A DNA stretch of 64,000 nt from Schauerella fraxinea (GTDB lineage Bacteria; Pseudomonadota; Gammaproteobacteria; Burkholderiales; Burkholderiaceae_B): positions 868,001 through 932,000 of the forward strand of contig JAVDKK010000002.1 of the NCBI GenBank assembly GCA_030849945.1, in the 5' to 3' direction. Positions within the stretch are counted from its first letter, which is position 1. The number at the start of each line of letters is the position of its first letter. Below the pieces are notes generated by a model. The model did not search any database, had not been told where the DNA came from, and saw only the letters and a program-made list of their open reading frames with translations. Shown one piece after another: positions 25,004-33,285 of the stretch. A program made the translations under genes and the position numbers.

Positions 25004-25990
25004 CTAGCGGTACACCGCGGCAGGCATCTCGCCCGCCAACACGTGCAGCAGATTGCTGGTGGCCAACGTGGCCATCGCGCGCCGCGTCTCGTGCGTGGCC
25101 GAGCCCACATGCGGCAGTGGCGTCACGCGCGGATGCGTGCGCAGCGGCGACGATTGCGGCAAGGGCTCGGTGGCAAACACATCGAGCCCTGCGGCCTGCA
25201 GCGTGCCATGGTCGAGCGCTGCCAGCAGATCCGTCTCCGACACGATCGCCCCACGCGCGCCATTGATGAACACGGCGTTGTCCTTCATCAAACCGAAGGC
25301 GCGGGCATCCATCAGCCCTCGCGTTTGCGCGGACAGCGGCAACACCAGCACGACGATGTCCGCTCGTTTGAGCACCTCATCGAGCGGCAATTGCTGCGCA
25401 CGGCCTGCGAGTTCGAGCGCGGCTTGCGCCACATCGACCTGGCTGCGATTGTGAAAAATCACCGGCATGCCGAAGCCGAGCGCGCCGCGCCGGGCCACGG
25501 CCTGCCCGATCCGCCCGAAGCCCAGGATGCCCAACGTTTTGCCATGCACATCGGTGCCGAAAAGTTCTTCGCCGATGTTGCGGGTCCAACGCCCCTCGCG
25601 CACATGATTGGCAAGCTCCACCACGCGCCGGCACGTGGCCATCAACAGCGCGAAAATCGTATCCGCCGTGGTTTCGGTAAGCACGCCCGGAGTATGGCAA
25701 AGCGTGATGCCGCGCGCACGCAATGCGGCCAAGGGATAATTGTCCACCCCCACCGACACGCTTGAAATCACCTTCAGACGCGGTGCGCGATCGAGCACCG
25801 ACTGATCGATCGGAAAACTCGATCCAATCATGCCGTCGGCCAAAGGCAATGCCCGTTCGAACGCCTCACGCTGATCGGCGACCCGCGGGTTGGCGACCGT
25901 CACGTCATGCAACGCGACGATGCGATCCAACTGCTCGGGTGGCAGTTCGCGAAAGACGAGCACATTTTTACGGGGCATAAGCGCGCTCAT
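25004..25990 (-). CDS. kguD: D-2-hydroxyacid dehydrogenase, 2-keto-6-phosphogluconate reductase-like
   Basis: A 328-residue D-isomer-specific 2-hydroxyacid dehydrogenase. The nucleotide fold is GILGFGRIG (154-162); the catalytic set is Arg246 (NGARGAIV), Glu275 (VFATEPLP) and His294 (LPHVGSATHE). Alone it could be a glyoxylate/hydroxypyruvate reductase. With the adjoining kinase and KguE-type isomerase, the best fit is KguD, which reduces 2-keto-6-phosphogluconate to 6-phosphogluconate for the Entner-Doudoroff route. Its start overlaps the kinase stop by 4 bases. Confidence 0.85.
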   Translation of the reverse strand: MSALMPRKNVLVFRELPPEQLDRIVALHDVTVANPRVADQREAFERALPLADGMIGSSFPIDQSVLDRAPRLKVISSVSVGVDNYPLAALRARGITLCHTPGVLTETTADTIFALLMATCRRVVELANHVREGRWTRNIGEELFGTDVHGKTLGILGFGRIGQAVARRGALGFGMPVIFHNRSQVDVAQAALELAGRAQQLPLDEVLKRADIVVLVLPLSAQTRGLMDARAFGLMKDNAVFINGARGAIVSETDLLAALDHGTLQAAGLDVFATEPLPQSSPLRTHPRVTPLPHVGSATHETRRAMATLATSNLLHVLAGEMPAAVYR

Positions 25991-26997
25991 TCAGAAAGTT
26001 GGGCACTGCGCTGCAAGTCGCGCGCCTCAAGCTGCGCGTTCAGCTCCGCCCGCGTCGGCAAGCCTTCAGAATCGCCCAGCACCTGCACTTGACGCGCGCC
26101 GATCCAGGTGCCGCGCCGCAACGCGTCGCCTAATGGGCGGCCTTCGAGCAAGGCACTGACGACGCCCACCGCAAAGCCGTCCCCGGCGCCTACCGTATCG
26201 ATCACACGCTCGACCGGAAAGCCGGGCACATAGCCGCTTTGCGCGCCATTGTCGAAGTACGCGCCGTCCGGCCCCAGCTTGATCACCACCAGCGAGGCGC
26301 CTGCCGCACGGTAAAAGCGCGCCACGCCTTCCGGCGTGGTCTCGCCCGTGAGCAAGCGCCCTTCTTCCATACCTGGAAACACCCAATCCGCTTTGGCAGC
26401 GAGCGCATTGAGCGCGGTGCGCATCGCCTCGGTCGAGGCCCACAAGGTGGGTCGCAGGTTGGGGTCGAACGAAATCGTGCGTCCGGCCGCTCGCATCACG
26501 TCCATCGTTTTGTGAGCGGCGAGCAAGCTGGTCTCGGAGATGGCGGCAAAGACGCCGGTCGCGTGCAGATGGCGCGCTGCGCGCAACCACGCCTCGTCCA
26601 CATCCGCCGGCGTCATCAGGCTCGCGGCCGATCCCTTGCGGTGATACTCAACCGGCGGATCGCTGCCATCGTCTACCCGCCCCTTGATTTGAAAGCCGGT
26701 GCGCTGCGAGGGATCGCACACCACCTTGCTGCAATCCACGCCTTCGGCGCGCATGGCGTTGACCAGATAGCGCGCCATCGAATCCGCGCCCAGCCGGCTG
26801 GCCCAACCCACTTTCAGCCCGAGGCGCGACAGGCCGATCGCCACATTGATCTCGGCGCCGGCCATGCGGCGCGTAAAGCCTTCGGCCGCTTCGAGCGGAC
26901 CGGGACGGTCGGCGATCAGCATCGCCATGGCTTCGCCGAAAAGCGCCACGTCGAACGCGGTCCGGGGTGTGTTGTCGGCGATATTGTCGGCGGTCAT
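25987..26997 (-). CDS. kguK: PfkB family sugar kinase, 2-ketogluconokinase-like
   Basis: A 336-residue ribokinase-like kinase. The N-terminal substrate loop is GEAMAMLI and RRMAGAEINVAIGLSRLG; the ATP/anion-hole motif DTVGAGDGFAVG (267-278) carries the catalytic base Asp273. The sequence is close to 2-keto-3-deoxygluconate kinases, but the flanking kguE- and kguD-like genes favour 2-ketogluconate as substrate. It overlaps both neighbours by 4 bases. The frame is open for 93 more codons upstream, but those lie within the preceding gene. Confidence 0.87.
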   Translation of the reverse strand: MTADNIADNTPRTAFDVALFGEAMAMLIADRPGPLEAAEGFTRRMAGAEINVAIGLSRLGLKVGWASRLGADSMARYLVNAMRAEGVDCSKVVCDPSQRTGFQIKGRVDDGSDPPVEYHRKGSAASLMTPADVDEAWLRAARHLHATGVFAAISETSLLAAHKTMDVMRAAGRTISFDPNLRPTLWASTEAMRTALNALAAKADWVFPGMEEGRLLTGETTPEGVARFYRAAGASLVVIKLGPDGAYFDNGAQSGYVPGFPVERVIDTVGAGDGFAVGVVSALLEGRPLGDALRRGTWIGARQVQVLGDSEGLPTRAELNAQLEARDLQRSAQLSE

Positions 26998-27782
26998 GCC
27001 GGTTGTCCTTGTTGGTGCCGCGCCGTAGCGCGCAGGTGATCGATCTGGGTGCGGGTCACGGCGGTGAGATCGTCGCCCACCAGCGGATACTCGATGGCCC
27101 AGGGCACATCGGTGGGCATCGCATGCACGATCGTGCGCCAAGGCGCGGCCGAGTCGGCCAATGGCACGGCCACCCAGCGCTGCGGTTGACGTTGCACGCC
27201 CTTGCAATGCACGTAACGCACGCGCGCGGCGAAAAGTGCAGCCATCTGCTGTGGGCACTCGCCGGTCCAATGCCAATTGCCCACATCGAACGTCATCGGC
27301 AAGTCGAGCCCGATGGCGTCGGTCGCGTCAAAGAAGTGCTGCAAGGCCACGCGGGTACCCGCTTGCTCGGTTTGATCGTTCTCGATCGTAAGCGTCGGCC
27401 CGCCCGCCGCCAAGCGGCGCGCGAGCAACGGCAATGTGGCCACCGATGCGGCGTTGAAACCGCCGATCGACATCTTCAACTGCGTCGCGCCAAGGTCGCT
27501 TGTGCGCGCCATCGCCCGGTCTAGCATCCGCTCGTCCAAGGTGCCATCGGCTTGCCACAACCCGGTCGGGCACGAATACACGCCCGCAAGCGCCAGCCTG
27601 CGCAGCGTGTCGGCCAACGCGGGCAACTCGTGCGTGGCATCGACCAGCAACTCTTCTCTCACTTCCACGCCGTCGGCGCCGGCCGCGTGCGACAAATGGG
27701 TAAACCATTCCTGGCCGTGGCGCCGCACTTCAGCCGCGCCAAACGAGGTCAGGGAAATATAAACGGATAGATCGTGAGGCAT
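26994..27782 (-). CDS. kguE: sugar phosphate isomerase/epimerase, KguE-like
   Basis: A 262-residue TIM-barrel protein of the xylose isomerase-like/AP endonuclease 2 superfamily. Metal-binding elements are visible: Glu in VEVREELL, Glu in LTIENDQTE, Asp and His in TFDVGNWHW, His in YVHCKGV, and Glu in WAIEYPL. KguE in Pseudomonas 2-ketogluconate operons belongs to this family and is encoded directly before KguK, as here. Its exact reaction is not settled in the family. Confidence 0.8.
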   Translation of the reverse strand: MPHDLSVYISLTSFGAAEVRRHGQEWFTHLSHAAGADGVEVREELLVDATHELPALADTLRRLALAGVYSCPTGLWQADGTLDERMLDRAMARTSDLGATQLKMSIGGFNAASVATLPLLARRLAAGGPTLTIENDQTEQAGTRVALQHFFDATDAIGLDLPMTFDVGNWHWTGECPQQMAALFAARVRYVHCKGVQRQPQRWVAVPLADSAAPWRTIVHAMPTDVPWAIEYPLVGDDLTAVTRTQIDHLRATARHQQGQPA

Positions 27783-27798
27783 GGGAACGCCGGCCGCA

Positions 27799-28575
27799 TC
27801 ACGCGGCCTGATGAGAACTCAATATCTGGCCCAGAAACTGCCGGGTCTTCTCGTGCTGCGGTTGACCGAAAAACTGCTCCGGCGGCGCCTGCTCGACGAT
27901 CTTGCCGTCGGCCATGAAAATCACGCGATCGGCCACTTGCCGTGCAAACGCCATTTCATGCGTCACGCACAACATCGTCATGCCGTCTTCCGCCAGCCCG
28001 ATCATGGTATCGAGCACTTCCTTCACCATTTCCGGATCGAGTGCCGACGTAGGCTCGTCGAAGAGCATGATCTTCGGCGTCATGCACAGCGCACGCGCAA
28101 TCGCCACGCGTTGCTGCTGGCCGCCCGACAACTGGCTCGGATACTTGTTGGCCTGCTCCGGGATCCGCACGCGCGTGAGGTACTTCATCGCGACGGCCTC
28201 GGCCTCGTCTTTTTTCATCTTGCGCGACCGCATGGGCGCCAGCATGCAGTTCTGCAGGATGGTCATGTGCGGAAACAGATTGAACTGCTGAAACACCATG
28301 CCCACTTCCTGCCGCACCTGCTCCACATTGGCACCGCCCGCCGTGAGTTCGATCCCATCGACCTCGATACGACCCTTCTGCACTTGCTCGAGCCGGTTGA
28401 TGCAGCGGATCAGGGTCGACTTGCCCGACCCGGACGGCCCGCACACGACGATGCGCTCGCCCGCCGCCACGCTCAGATCGATATCCGTCAATACCTGAAA
28501 GGCGCCAAACCATTTTTGAACGCCTGTCATGCGAATGATGGGCGCATCCTGCGCGCCGTGCGTGCTTGCCGTCAT
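27799..28575 (-). CDS. ABC importer ATPase, polar amino acid (PAAT) type
   Basis: An ATP-binding subunit of about 258 residues, closest to GlnQ/HisP. Walker A is GPSGSGKST, the signature is LSGGQQQRVAIARAL, Walker B is IMLFDEPTSALDPE, and the switch histidine lies in LCVTHEMAFAR. I prefer the ATG at 28575, which has GGGG just upstream; an ATG at 28593 is possible. It works with the two permeases and the binding protein encoded upstream. The C-terminus runs into a small ggccgc/gcggcc hairpin at 27792-27808. Confidence 0.92.
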   Translation of the reverse strand: MTASTHGAQDAPIIRMTGVQKWFGAFQVLTDIDLSVAAGERIVVCGPSGSGKSTLIRCINRLEQVQKGRIEVDGIELTAGGANVEQVRQEVGMVFQQFNLFPHMTILQNCMLAPMRSRKMKKDEAEAVAMKYLTRVRIPEQANKYPSQLSGGQQQRVAIARALCMTPKIMLFDEPTSALDPEMVKEVLDTMIGLAEDGMTMLCVTHEMAFARQVADRVIFMADGKIVEQAPPEQFFGQPQHEKTRQFLGQILSSHQAA

Positions 28576-28595
28576 AAGTCCCCGCGACTTCATTT

Positions 28596-28654
28596 ACTGC
28601 AGTCGATCACTGCATTCGATTACTGCAGTCGATTACTGAATTCGATCATTGCAG
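28596..28654. repeat. 13-base tandem repeat between binding protein and ATPase genes
   Basis: Four full units (28596-28608, 28609-28621, 28622-28634, 28635-28647) of actgcagtcgat(c/t) type and a partial fifth. The array fills the gap between the two genes and includes the last codons of the binding protein. Confidence 0.88.
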
Positions 28655-29449
28655 ATTGGGCAGATCGGTTTCCAGCCATTTGCGATAAAGCTTGTTGAGC
28701 TCGCCGTTGGCTTTGTTGCGCGTGACGAATTCATTCACCTGGGCCAGCAGTTCGTCCTGCCCCGGGCGAATGGCAATGCCCATGGCTTGCTGCACGAGCG
28801 TGAACTTGTTCTCGAACGTGTCGGCAGGTGCGCGCTTGGCAATCTGGGCCGCCACGGTCACCGAGCAGCCGATCGCATCCACCTGCCCCGTGAGCAACGC
28901 TTGCATGGCCGACGCATCGTCGTCGAAACGCCGGATTTCCGTGCCTTCAGGCGCCGATTTCGTCACCGCCACATCCTGGGTGCTCGCCCGGGCCACGCCC
29001 ACGCGCATGCCCTTCAGATCGGCCGCCGACTTGATGTTCGACTTCTTCGGCGCGTACAGCACGATCGTGGCCGCCGCATACGGCTGCGAGAACTGCACTT
29101 GCTTGGCGCGCTCGGGCGTGATCGCCAGCGACGCCACCAGGGCGTCGACCTTGCCGGTCAGCAAGAAGGGAATGCGATTGGGGCCAGTCACCGGCAGGAT
29201 GTTGACCTTCACGCCGAGATCCTTGGCCAGAAGCTTGGCCACGTCGGCGTCATAGCCGTCGGGCTGGTTGGCCACGTTGGTGGTGCCGTAAGGCGGAAAA
29301 TCCACCAGCATGCCGATCGTAATCTCGCCTTTCTTCTTCAGGTCGGCCATCGTCTGGGCGGTTGCCGAGGCAAACGGGCCGAGCATGGCGGTCACGGCCA
29401 GGGCGGCGAATGCGCCGGTCACGGCACGGCGGCGGGTCGAAATGGTCAT
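28646..29449 (-). CDS. ABC transporter periplasmic binding protein, family 3
   Basis: A 267-residue family 3 (polar amino acid type) solute-binding protein. A Sec signal peptide (RRRAVTGAFAALAVTAMLGP, ending near ASATAQ) precedes KKKGEITIGMLVDFPPYGTT, the family N-terminus, and DGYDADVAKLLAKDLGVKV. The start at 29449 is backed by GGAGA six bases upstream. By context it may bind 2-ketogluconate or a related sugar acid rather than an amino acid; this is inference from the operon. Confidence 0.9.
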   Translation of the reverse strand: MTISTRRRAVTGAFAALAVTAMLGPFASATAQTMADLKKKGEITIGMLVDFPPYGTTNVANQPDGYDADVAKLLAKDLGVKVNILPVTGPNRIPFLLTGKVDALVASLAITPERAKQVQFSQPYAAATIVLYAPKKSNIKSAADLKGMRVGVARASTQDVAVTKSAPEGTEIRRFDDDASAMQALLTGQVDAIGCSVTVAAQIAKRAPADTFENKFTLVQQAMGIAIRPGQDELLAQVNEFVTRNKANGELNKLYRKWLETDLPNLQ

Positions 29450-29535
29450 GTGTGTCTCCACGAAGATGAATGCTATGAGCCCTATGGGGCCGGCTCTATG
29501 GCCTTGAATTCGAGATATCGGTGCGTGCGTGGGCG

Positions 29536-30189
29536 CTATCGCGTCAACGCAGCCGCCTGACGGCGCTCCATCCAGGCCGCGAGCAGCGACAGCGGCCAGC
29601 ACAGGGCGAAATAAATCGCCGCCACCACGCTGAACACCAGCAGAGGCTGGAACGTTGCATTATTGATGATCTGACCGGCGCGCGTAATCTCGGTAAACCC
29701 GATGATGGCCGCAAGCGAGGTCCCTTTGATGATCTGCACGAGATAGCCCACGGTGGGCGGCACGGCGATCTTGAAGGCCTGCGGCAGGATCACATCGCGC
29801 ATCCGGGCGCCATAAGACAGCGACAGCGCCTCGGCGGCTTCCCATTGCCCGCGTGGGATCGCCTGGATACAGCCGCGCCAGATTTCGCCCAGGAATGCCC
29901 CGCTATTGAGTATCAACGCCACACTGGCCGCGATCCAGGGATTGATGTCCAGGCCCACGATGGGTGCCCCGAAAAAAATCAGGAACAGCTGCAGCAGCAG
30001 CGGCGTGCCTTGAAAAATCTGAATGAACAGCGTGGCCACCGCGCGCAGCAGCTTCGAGGTCGACGTGCGCGACAGCGCTACGGCCAGGCCCACGATACCG
30101 CCGCCCACGAACGCAATGGCCGACAACGCCAACGTCCACTTGGCCGCTTCGAGGATGAACCAGAATTCGGCAGGACCGAACGTACGCAT
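29536..30189 (-). CDS. ABC importer permease, PAAT type
   Basis: A 217-residue inner-membrane permease with about five helices and the EAA loop (GQWEAAEALSLSYGARMRDVIL). The block IQIFQGTPLLLQLFLIFFG matches the HisM/GlnP family. It is separated from the partner permease upstream by 9 bases, and both should pair as a heterodimer with the ATPase downstream. Confidence 0.92.
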   Translation of the reverse strand: MRTFGPAEFWFILEAAKWTLALSAIAFVGGGIVGLAVALSRTSTSKLLRAVATLFIQIFQGTPLLLQLFLIFFGAPIVGLDINPWIAASVALILNSGAFLGEIWRGCIQAIPRGQWEAAEALSLSYGARMRDVILPQAFKIAVPPTVGYLVQIIKGTSLAAIIGFTEITRAGQIINNATFQPLLVFSVVAAIYFALCWPLSLLAAWMERRQAAALTR

Positions 30190-30198
30190 CTCGGCCTC

Positions 30199-30870
30199 CT
30201 ACCGCCGGTCGGGGTAGTTCAACCCCAACTGATAGATCAATTTGAACAGCGCCGAAAACGCCAGCGACAGCCCCAGGTAGATCAGGGCTACGACGATGTA
30301 GATTTCGAAGCTGCGAAAGGTTTGCGACTGCAAGTTGGCAGCGACCGAGGTGAGATCGTCAGCCGAAATCACCGATACCACCGCCGAACTGAGCATCAGC
30401 AATATGAACTGGCTGGTAAGCGCCGGATAGATCGCCTTGAGCGCCGGTTTGAGAATCACAAAGCGGAATATCTCCCAGCGCTTCAGGTTCAACGCCAGGC
30501 CGGCCTCGATCTGGCCCTTGGAAATCGATTCGATGCCGGCTCGGATGATCTCGGTGGCATACGCCCCGAGATTGACCACCATGGCCGTCAACGCCGCGGT
30601 GTAAGGCGACCAGCGCACGCCCAGCGACGGCAGCGCGAAGAAAAAGAAGAAGAGTTGCACCAGAAACGGCGTATTGCGGATCAACTCGATATACACGTTG
30701 ATCGACCAGCGCAACGGCGCGGGGCCCGCGGTCTTGCCCCAGGCACACACCACGGCCACGATTAGCCCCAGCACCATCGCAGTCAAGGAGAGCTGAATCG
30801 TGATCCATGTGCCTTTGAGCAGCATGGGCCAAGCGGCAAAAACATCGGCGAATTGAAACGTGTAATTCAC
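30199..30870 (-). CDS. ABC importer permease, PAAT type
   Basis: A 223-residue partner permease, first gene of the operon. It has the family blocks IELIRNTPFLVQLFFFFFALP and an EAA loop, GQIEAGLALNLKRWEIFRFVIL, with LRWSINVY between helices. About five transmembrane segments. Transcription probably begins in the 262-base gap upstream (30871-31132) shared with the divergent YciI gene; I could not pick a convincing promoter there. Confidence 0.92.
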   Translation of the reverse strand: MNYTFQFADVFAAWPMLLKGTWITIQLSLTAMVLGLIVAVVCAWGKTAGPAPLRWSINVYIELIRNTPFLVQLFFFFFALPSLGVRWSPYTAALTAMVVNLGAYATEIIRAGIESISKGQIEAGLALNLKRWEIFRFVILKPALKAIYPALTSQFILLMLSSAVVSVISADDLTSVAANLQSQTFRSFEIYIVVALIYLGLSLAFSALFKLIYQLGLNYPDRR

Positions 30871-31132
30871 GGCGAGGCCACGAAGTTGTCTGGTTTGATT
30901 TGAATAATTTTTAGGCGCGCCGGCCGAAGTGTATAGGATGAGATTGCCTTACACGCCCGCATCGTGTCCATACTCGGGGTATCCCTAATGCGCTGCTGCA
31001 GCGCAACATCATTTCGTCCCTCGGCCGCGGTTGAATCTTCATGGACGGGGCCGATAATATCGAGTCCACGTCGCCTGCGCACCCGGCCATAAGGCTGATT
31101 CGCACGACGCCCACCCTTCTCGCGAGTGATTC

Positions 31133-31486
31133 ATGGCCTACATGCTGCTCATCGTCGAACCCACCGAACAACGCGGCGAACGCACGCCGGCGCAAGGCGA
31201 AGCCGCCTATGCCAGCATGGTCGCGTTCGGCGCGGATCTGAAAACGCGCGGCTTGCTGGCCGCCAGCGAATCGCTGGCGTCGCAGCACGAGGCCGTTCGG
31301 GTGCAGAAGCGTGACGGGCGCACGCGGCTGATCGACGGCCCGTTTGCCGAGGCCAAGGAAATGATCGGCGGGTTCTTTCTGCTCAACTGCGGCACCCGCG
31401 AGGAAGCGGTGGCCATTGCCGAAGCCTGCCCGGCGGCGCAGTGGTGCACGGTTGAAGTGCGCAAGCTGGCGCCTTGCTACATGTAA
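31133..31486 (+). CDS. YciI/DGPF-domain protein
   Basis: A 117-residue protein of the YCII-related (DGPF) family, named for the motif seen here as IDGPFAEAKEMIGGFFLL. The N-terminal strand is YMLLIVEPTEQ. Such proteins commonly sit next to ECF sigma factors of the type encoded at 31999. Function is unsettled; the fold resembles muconolactone isomerase-like ferredoxin folds. It is 96 bases upstream of the VOC gene. Confidence 0.9.
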   Translation: MAYMLLIVEPTEQRGERTPAQGEAAYASMVAFGADLKTRGLLAASESLASQHEAVRVQKRDGRTRLIDGPFAEAKEMIGGFFLLNCGTREEAVAIAEACPAAQWCTVEVRKLAPCYM

Positions 31487-31582
31487 AGTTTTTTAGCGCG
31501 CGATGTCGATCGGCGGTGTACCCAAACGTCGTCAGGGAAAGGTTCACGCCAGCCTTCTCGTTCATCACCGTACAGGACCATC

Positions 31583-32002
31583 ATGCACAAGCAAATTTTC
31601 GTCAATCTGCCGGTCGCCGATCTGCCGCGCTCACAAGCGTTCTTCGGCGCGCTCGGTTTTACCTTCAACCCGCAATTCACCAATGCGCAGGCCGCGTGCA
31701 TGGTGATCGGCGAGCATATCTACGCGATGTTGCTGGTTGAGGATTTCTTCGCCGGATTTACCGATAAGCCGATTGCAGACGCCACCAAAACCAGCGAGGT
31801 GCTGGTGTGCCTGTCGTGCGAGAGCCGCGCCGAGGTCGACGATCTTGTTGCCCGCGCCGTGGCCGCTGGGGGCACAAGCCCCCGCGCGCCGCAGGACCAT
31901 GGCTTCATGTACGGGCACGGTTTTCAGGATCCCGATGGCCATATTTGGGAATTGATGTTCATGGATATGAGCGCCGTTCCCGCCACACCCGCCTCCCCGT
32001 GA
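31583..32002 (+). CDS. VOC superfamily (glyoxalase/dioxygenase fold) protein
   Basis: A 139-residue vicinal-oxygen-chelate protein: FVNLPVADLPRSQAFFGALGF forms the first beta-alpha module and YGHGFQDPDGHIWELMFMD the last, with the metal-ligand Glu in WELMF. Members include glyoxalase-like and antibiotic resistance proteins; this one is of the short unassigned type. Its stop overlaps the GTG start of the sigma factor gene. Confidence 0.9.
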   Translation: MHKQIFVNLPVADLPRSQAFFGALGFTFNPQFTNAQAACMVIGEHIYAMLLVEDFFAGFTDKPIADATKTSEVLVCLSCESRAEVDDLVARAVAAGGTSPRAPQDHGFMYGHGFQDPDGHIWELMFMDMSAVPATPASP

Positions 32003-33285
32003 ACCAGACGATCGCCACCCATCGCGCCATCGAAGCCGTGTGGCGCATCGAATGCGCCAAAGTGATCGCCCATGTGGCGCGCATCGTGCGGGATGTGGGC
32101 GTGGCGGAAGACCTCGCTCAGGACGCCCTGGTCAAGGCATTCGAACGCTGGCCCCGCGATGGGGTGCCGGACAATCCGGGAGCCTGGCTGATGACCACCG
32201 CCAAAAACCGCGCCCTCGACCGTTTGCGCCAGGAGGCGTTGCACGCGCGCAAACTCGACGCGCTCGGCCAGGATCTCGACGCGTTGCAGCCCAATGCGCC
32301 GCCCGACCCGGCCGACGCATTGGATGCGGCGCGCGCCGACGATGTTGGCGACGACATGCTGCGGCTGATCTTCACAGCTTGCCATCCGGTGCTGTCTACC
32401 GACGCCCGCGTGGCGCTCACCTTGCGGGTGCTGGGTGGGCTGACGACCGATGAAATCGCCCGCGCTTTCTTACTGCCGGAGTCCACAGTCGCGCAGCGCA
32501 TCGTCCGCGCCAAGCGCACCCTCACGCAGGCCCAAGTGCCGTTCGAAGTGCCGCAAGCCGACGCGCGTGCCGAACGTCTCGCGTCGGTGCTCGAAGTGAT
32601 TTATCTCATCTTCAACGAAGGCTACGCCGCCACGGCGGGCGATCACTGGCTGCGGCCGGCGCTATGCGACGAGGCGCTGCGGCTTGCGGGCGTGCTGTGT
32701 GCGTTGGTCCCCGACGAAAGCGAAGCGCACGGGCTGACGGCACTGATGGCGCTGCAAGCCTCGCGCGCGGCGGCCCGCATCGATGCCCAGGGCCAACCCG
32801 TGCTGTTGATGGATCAGGATCGCAGCCGGTGGGATCGATTATCGATCCGCCGTGGCCTGGTCGCCCTCGAGCGCGCGCGGGCGCTAGGCGGCTCACAACG
32901 GCCTTATGCCCTGCAGGCAGCGCTGGCGGCCTGCCACGCCCAAGCGGCGACGGCGGCCGCCACCGACTGGTCGCACATCGCCGATCTGTACGCCCAACTT
33001 GCGACGATCGCGCCCTCGCCCATCGTGGAATTGAATCGTGCGGTGGCAGTGGGCATGGTAAATGGGCCCGAGGCCGGCCTGGCGATCGTGGACGCACTCG
33101 GTGACGACCCCGCCCTCGCGCAATATCCATGGCTTTTCAGCGTACGCGGCGACCTGCTCGACAAACTGGGCCGGCGCGATCAGGCCCGCGCCGCGTTCGA
33201 GACCGCCGCCGCCCTCACCCGCAACACCCACGACCGCGCACTGCTGCTGGCTCGCGCGCAACCCCTCGACGCAGCACCCTCATGA
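31999..33285 (+). CDS. ECF RNA polymerase sigma factor with C-terminal DUF6596/TPR-like extension
   Basis: A 428-residue extracytoplasmic-function-type sigma factor. Region 2 (VARIVRDVGVAEDLAQDALV, then GAWLMTTAKNRALDRLR) binds the -10 element and core; region 4 (LTLRVLGGLTTDEIARAFLL, then ESTVAQRIVRAKRTL) binds -35. A long C-terminal extension (about 185-428, VIYLIFNEGYAATAG, then HIADLYAQLATIAPSPIVELNRAVAV) is the helical domain of this group. It starts with GTG, fixed by the 4-base overlap (GTGA) with the VOC gene. No anti-sigma gene is adjacent; the extension or the YciI protein may regulate it. Confidence 0.9.
   Translation: MNQTIATHRAIEAVWRIECAKVIAHVARIVRDVGVAEDLAQDALVKAFERWPRDGVPDNPGAWLMTTAKNRALDRLRQEALHARKLDALGQDLDALQPNAPPDPADALDAARADDVGDDMLRLIFTACHPVLSTDARVALTLRVLGGLTTDEIARAFLLPESTVAQRIVRAKRTLTQAQVPFEVPQADARAERLASVLEVIYLIFNEGYAATAGDHWLRPALCDEALRLAGVLCALVPDESEAHGLTALMALQASRAAARIDAQGQPVLLMDQDRSRWDRLSIRRGLVALERARALGGSQRPYALQAALAACHAQAATAAATDWSHIADLYAQLATIAPSPIVELNRAVAVGMVNGPEAGLAIVDALGDDPALAQYPWLFSVRGDLLDKLGRRDQARAAFETAAALTRNTHDRALLLARAQPLDAAPS

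Noticed and set aside
25987..26997. 2-keto-3-deoxygluconate kinase (kdgK)
   Set aside because: Sequence alone would permit it, but flanking KguE- and KguD-like genes and no KDPG aldolase favour 2-ketogluconokinase.
29536..30765. Long forward open frames antisense to the two permease genes
   Set aside because: Glu/Gln/Arg-rich shadows of hydrophobic coding on the reverse strand; no start signal or domain.
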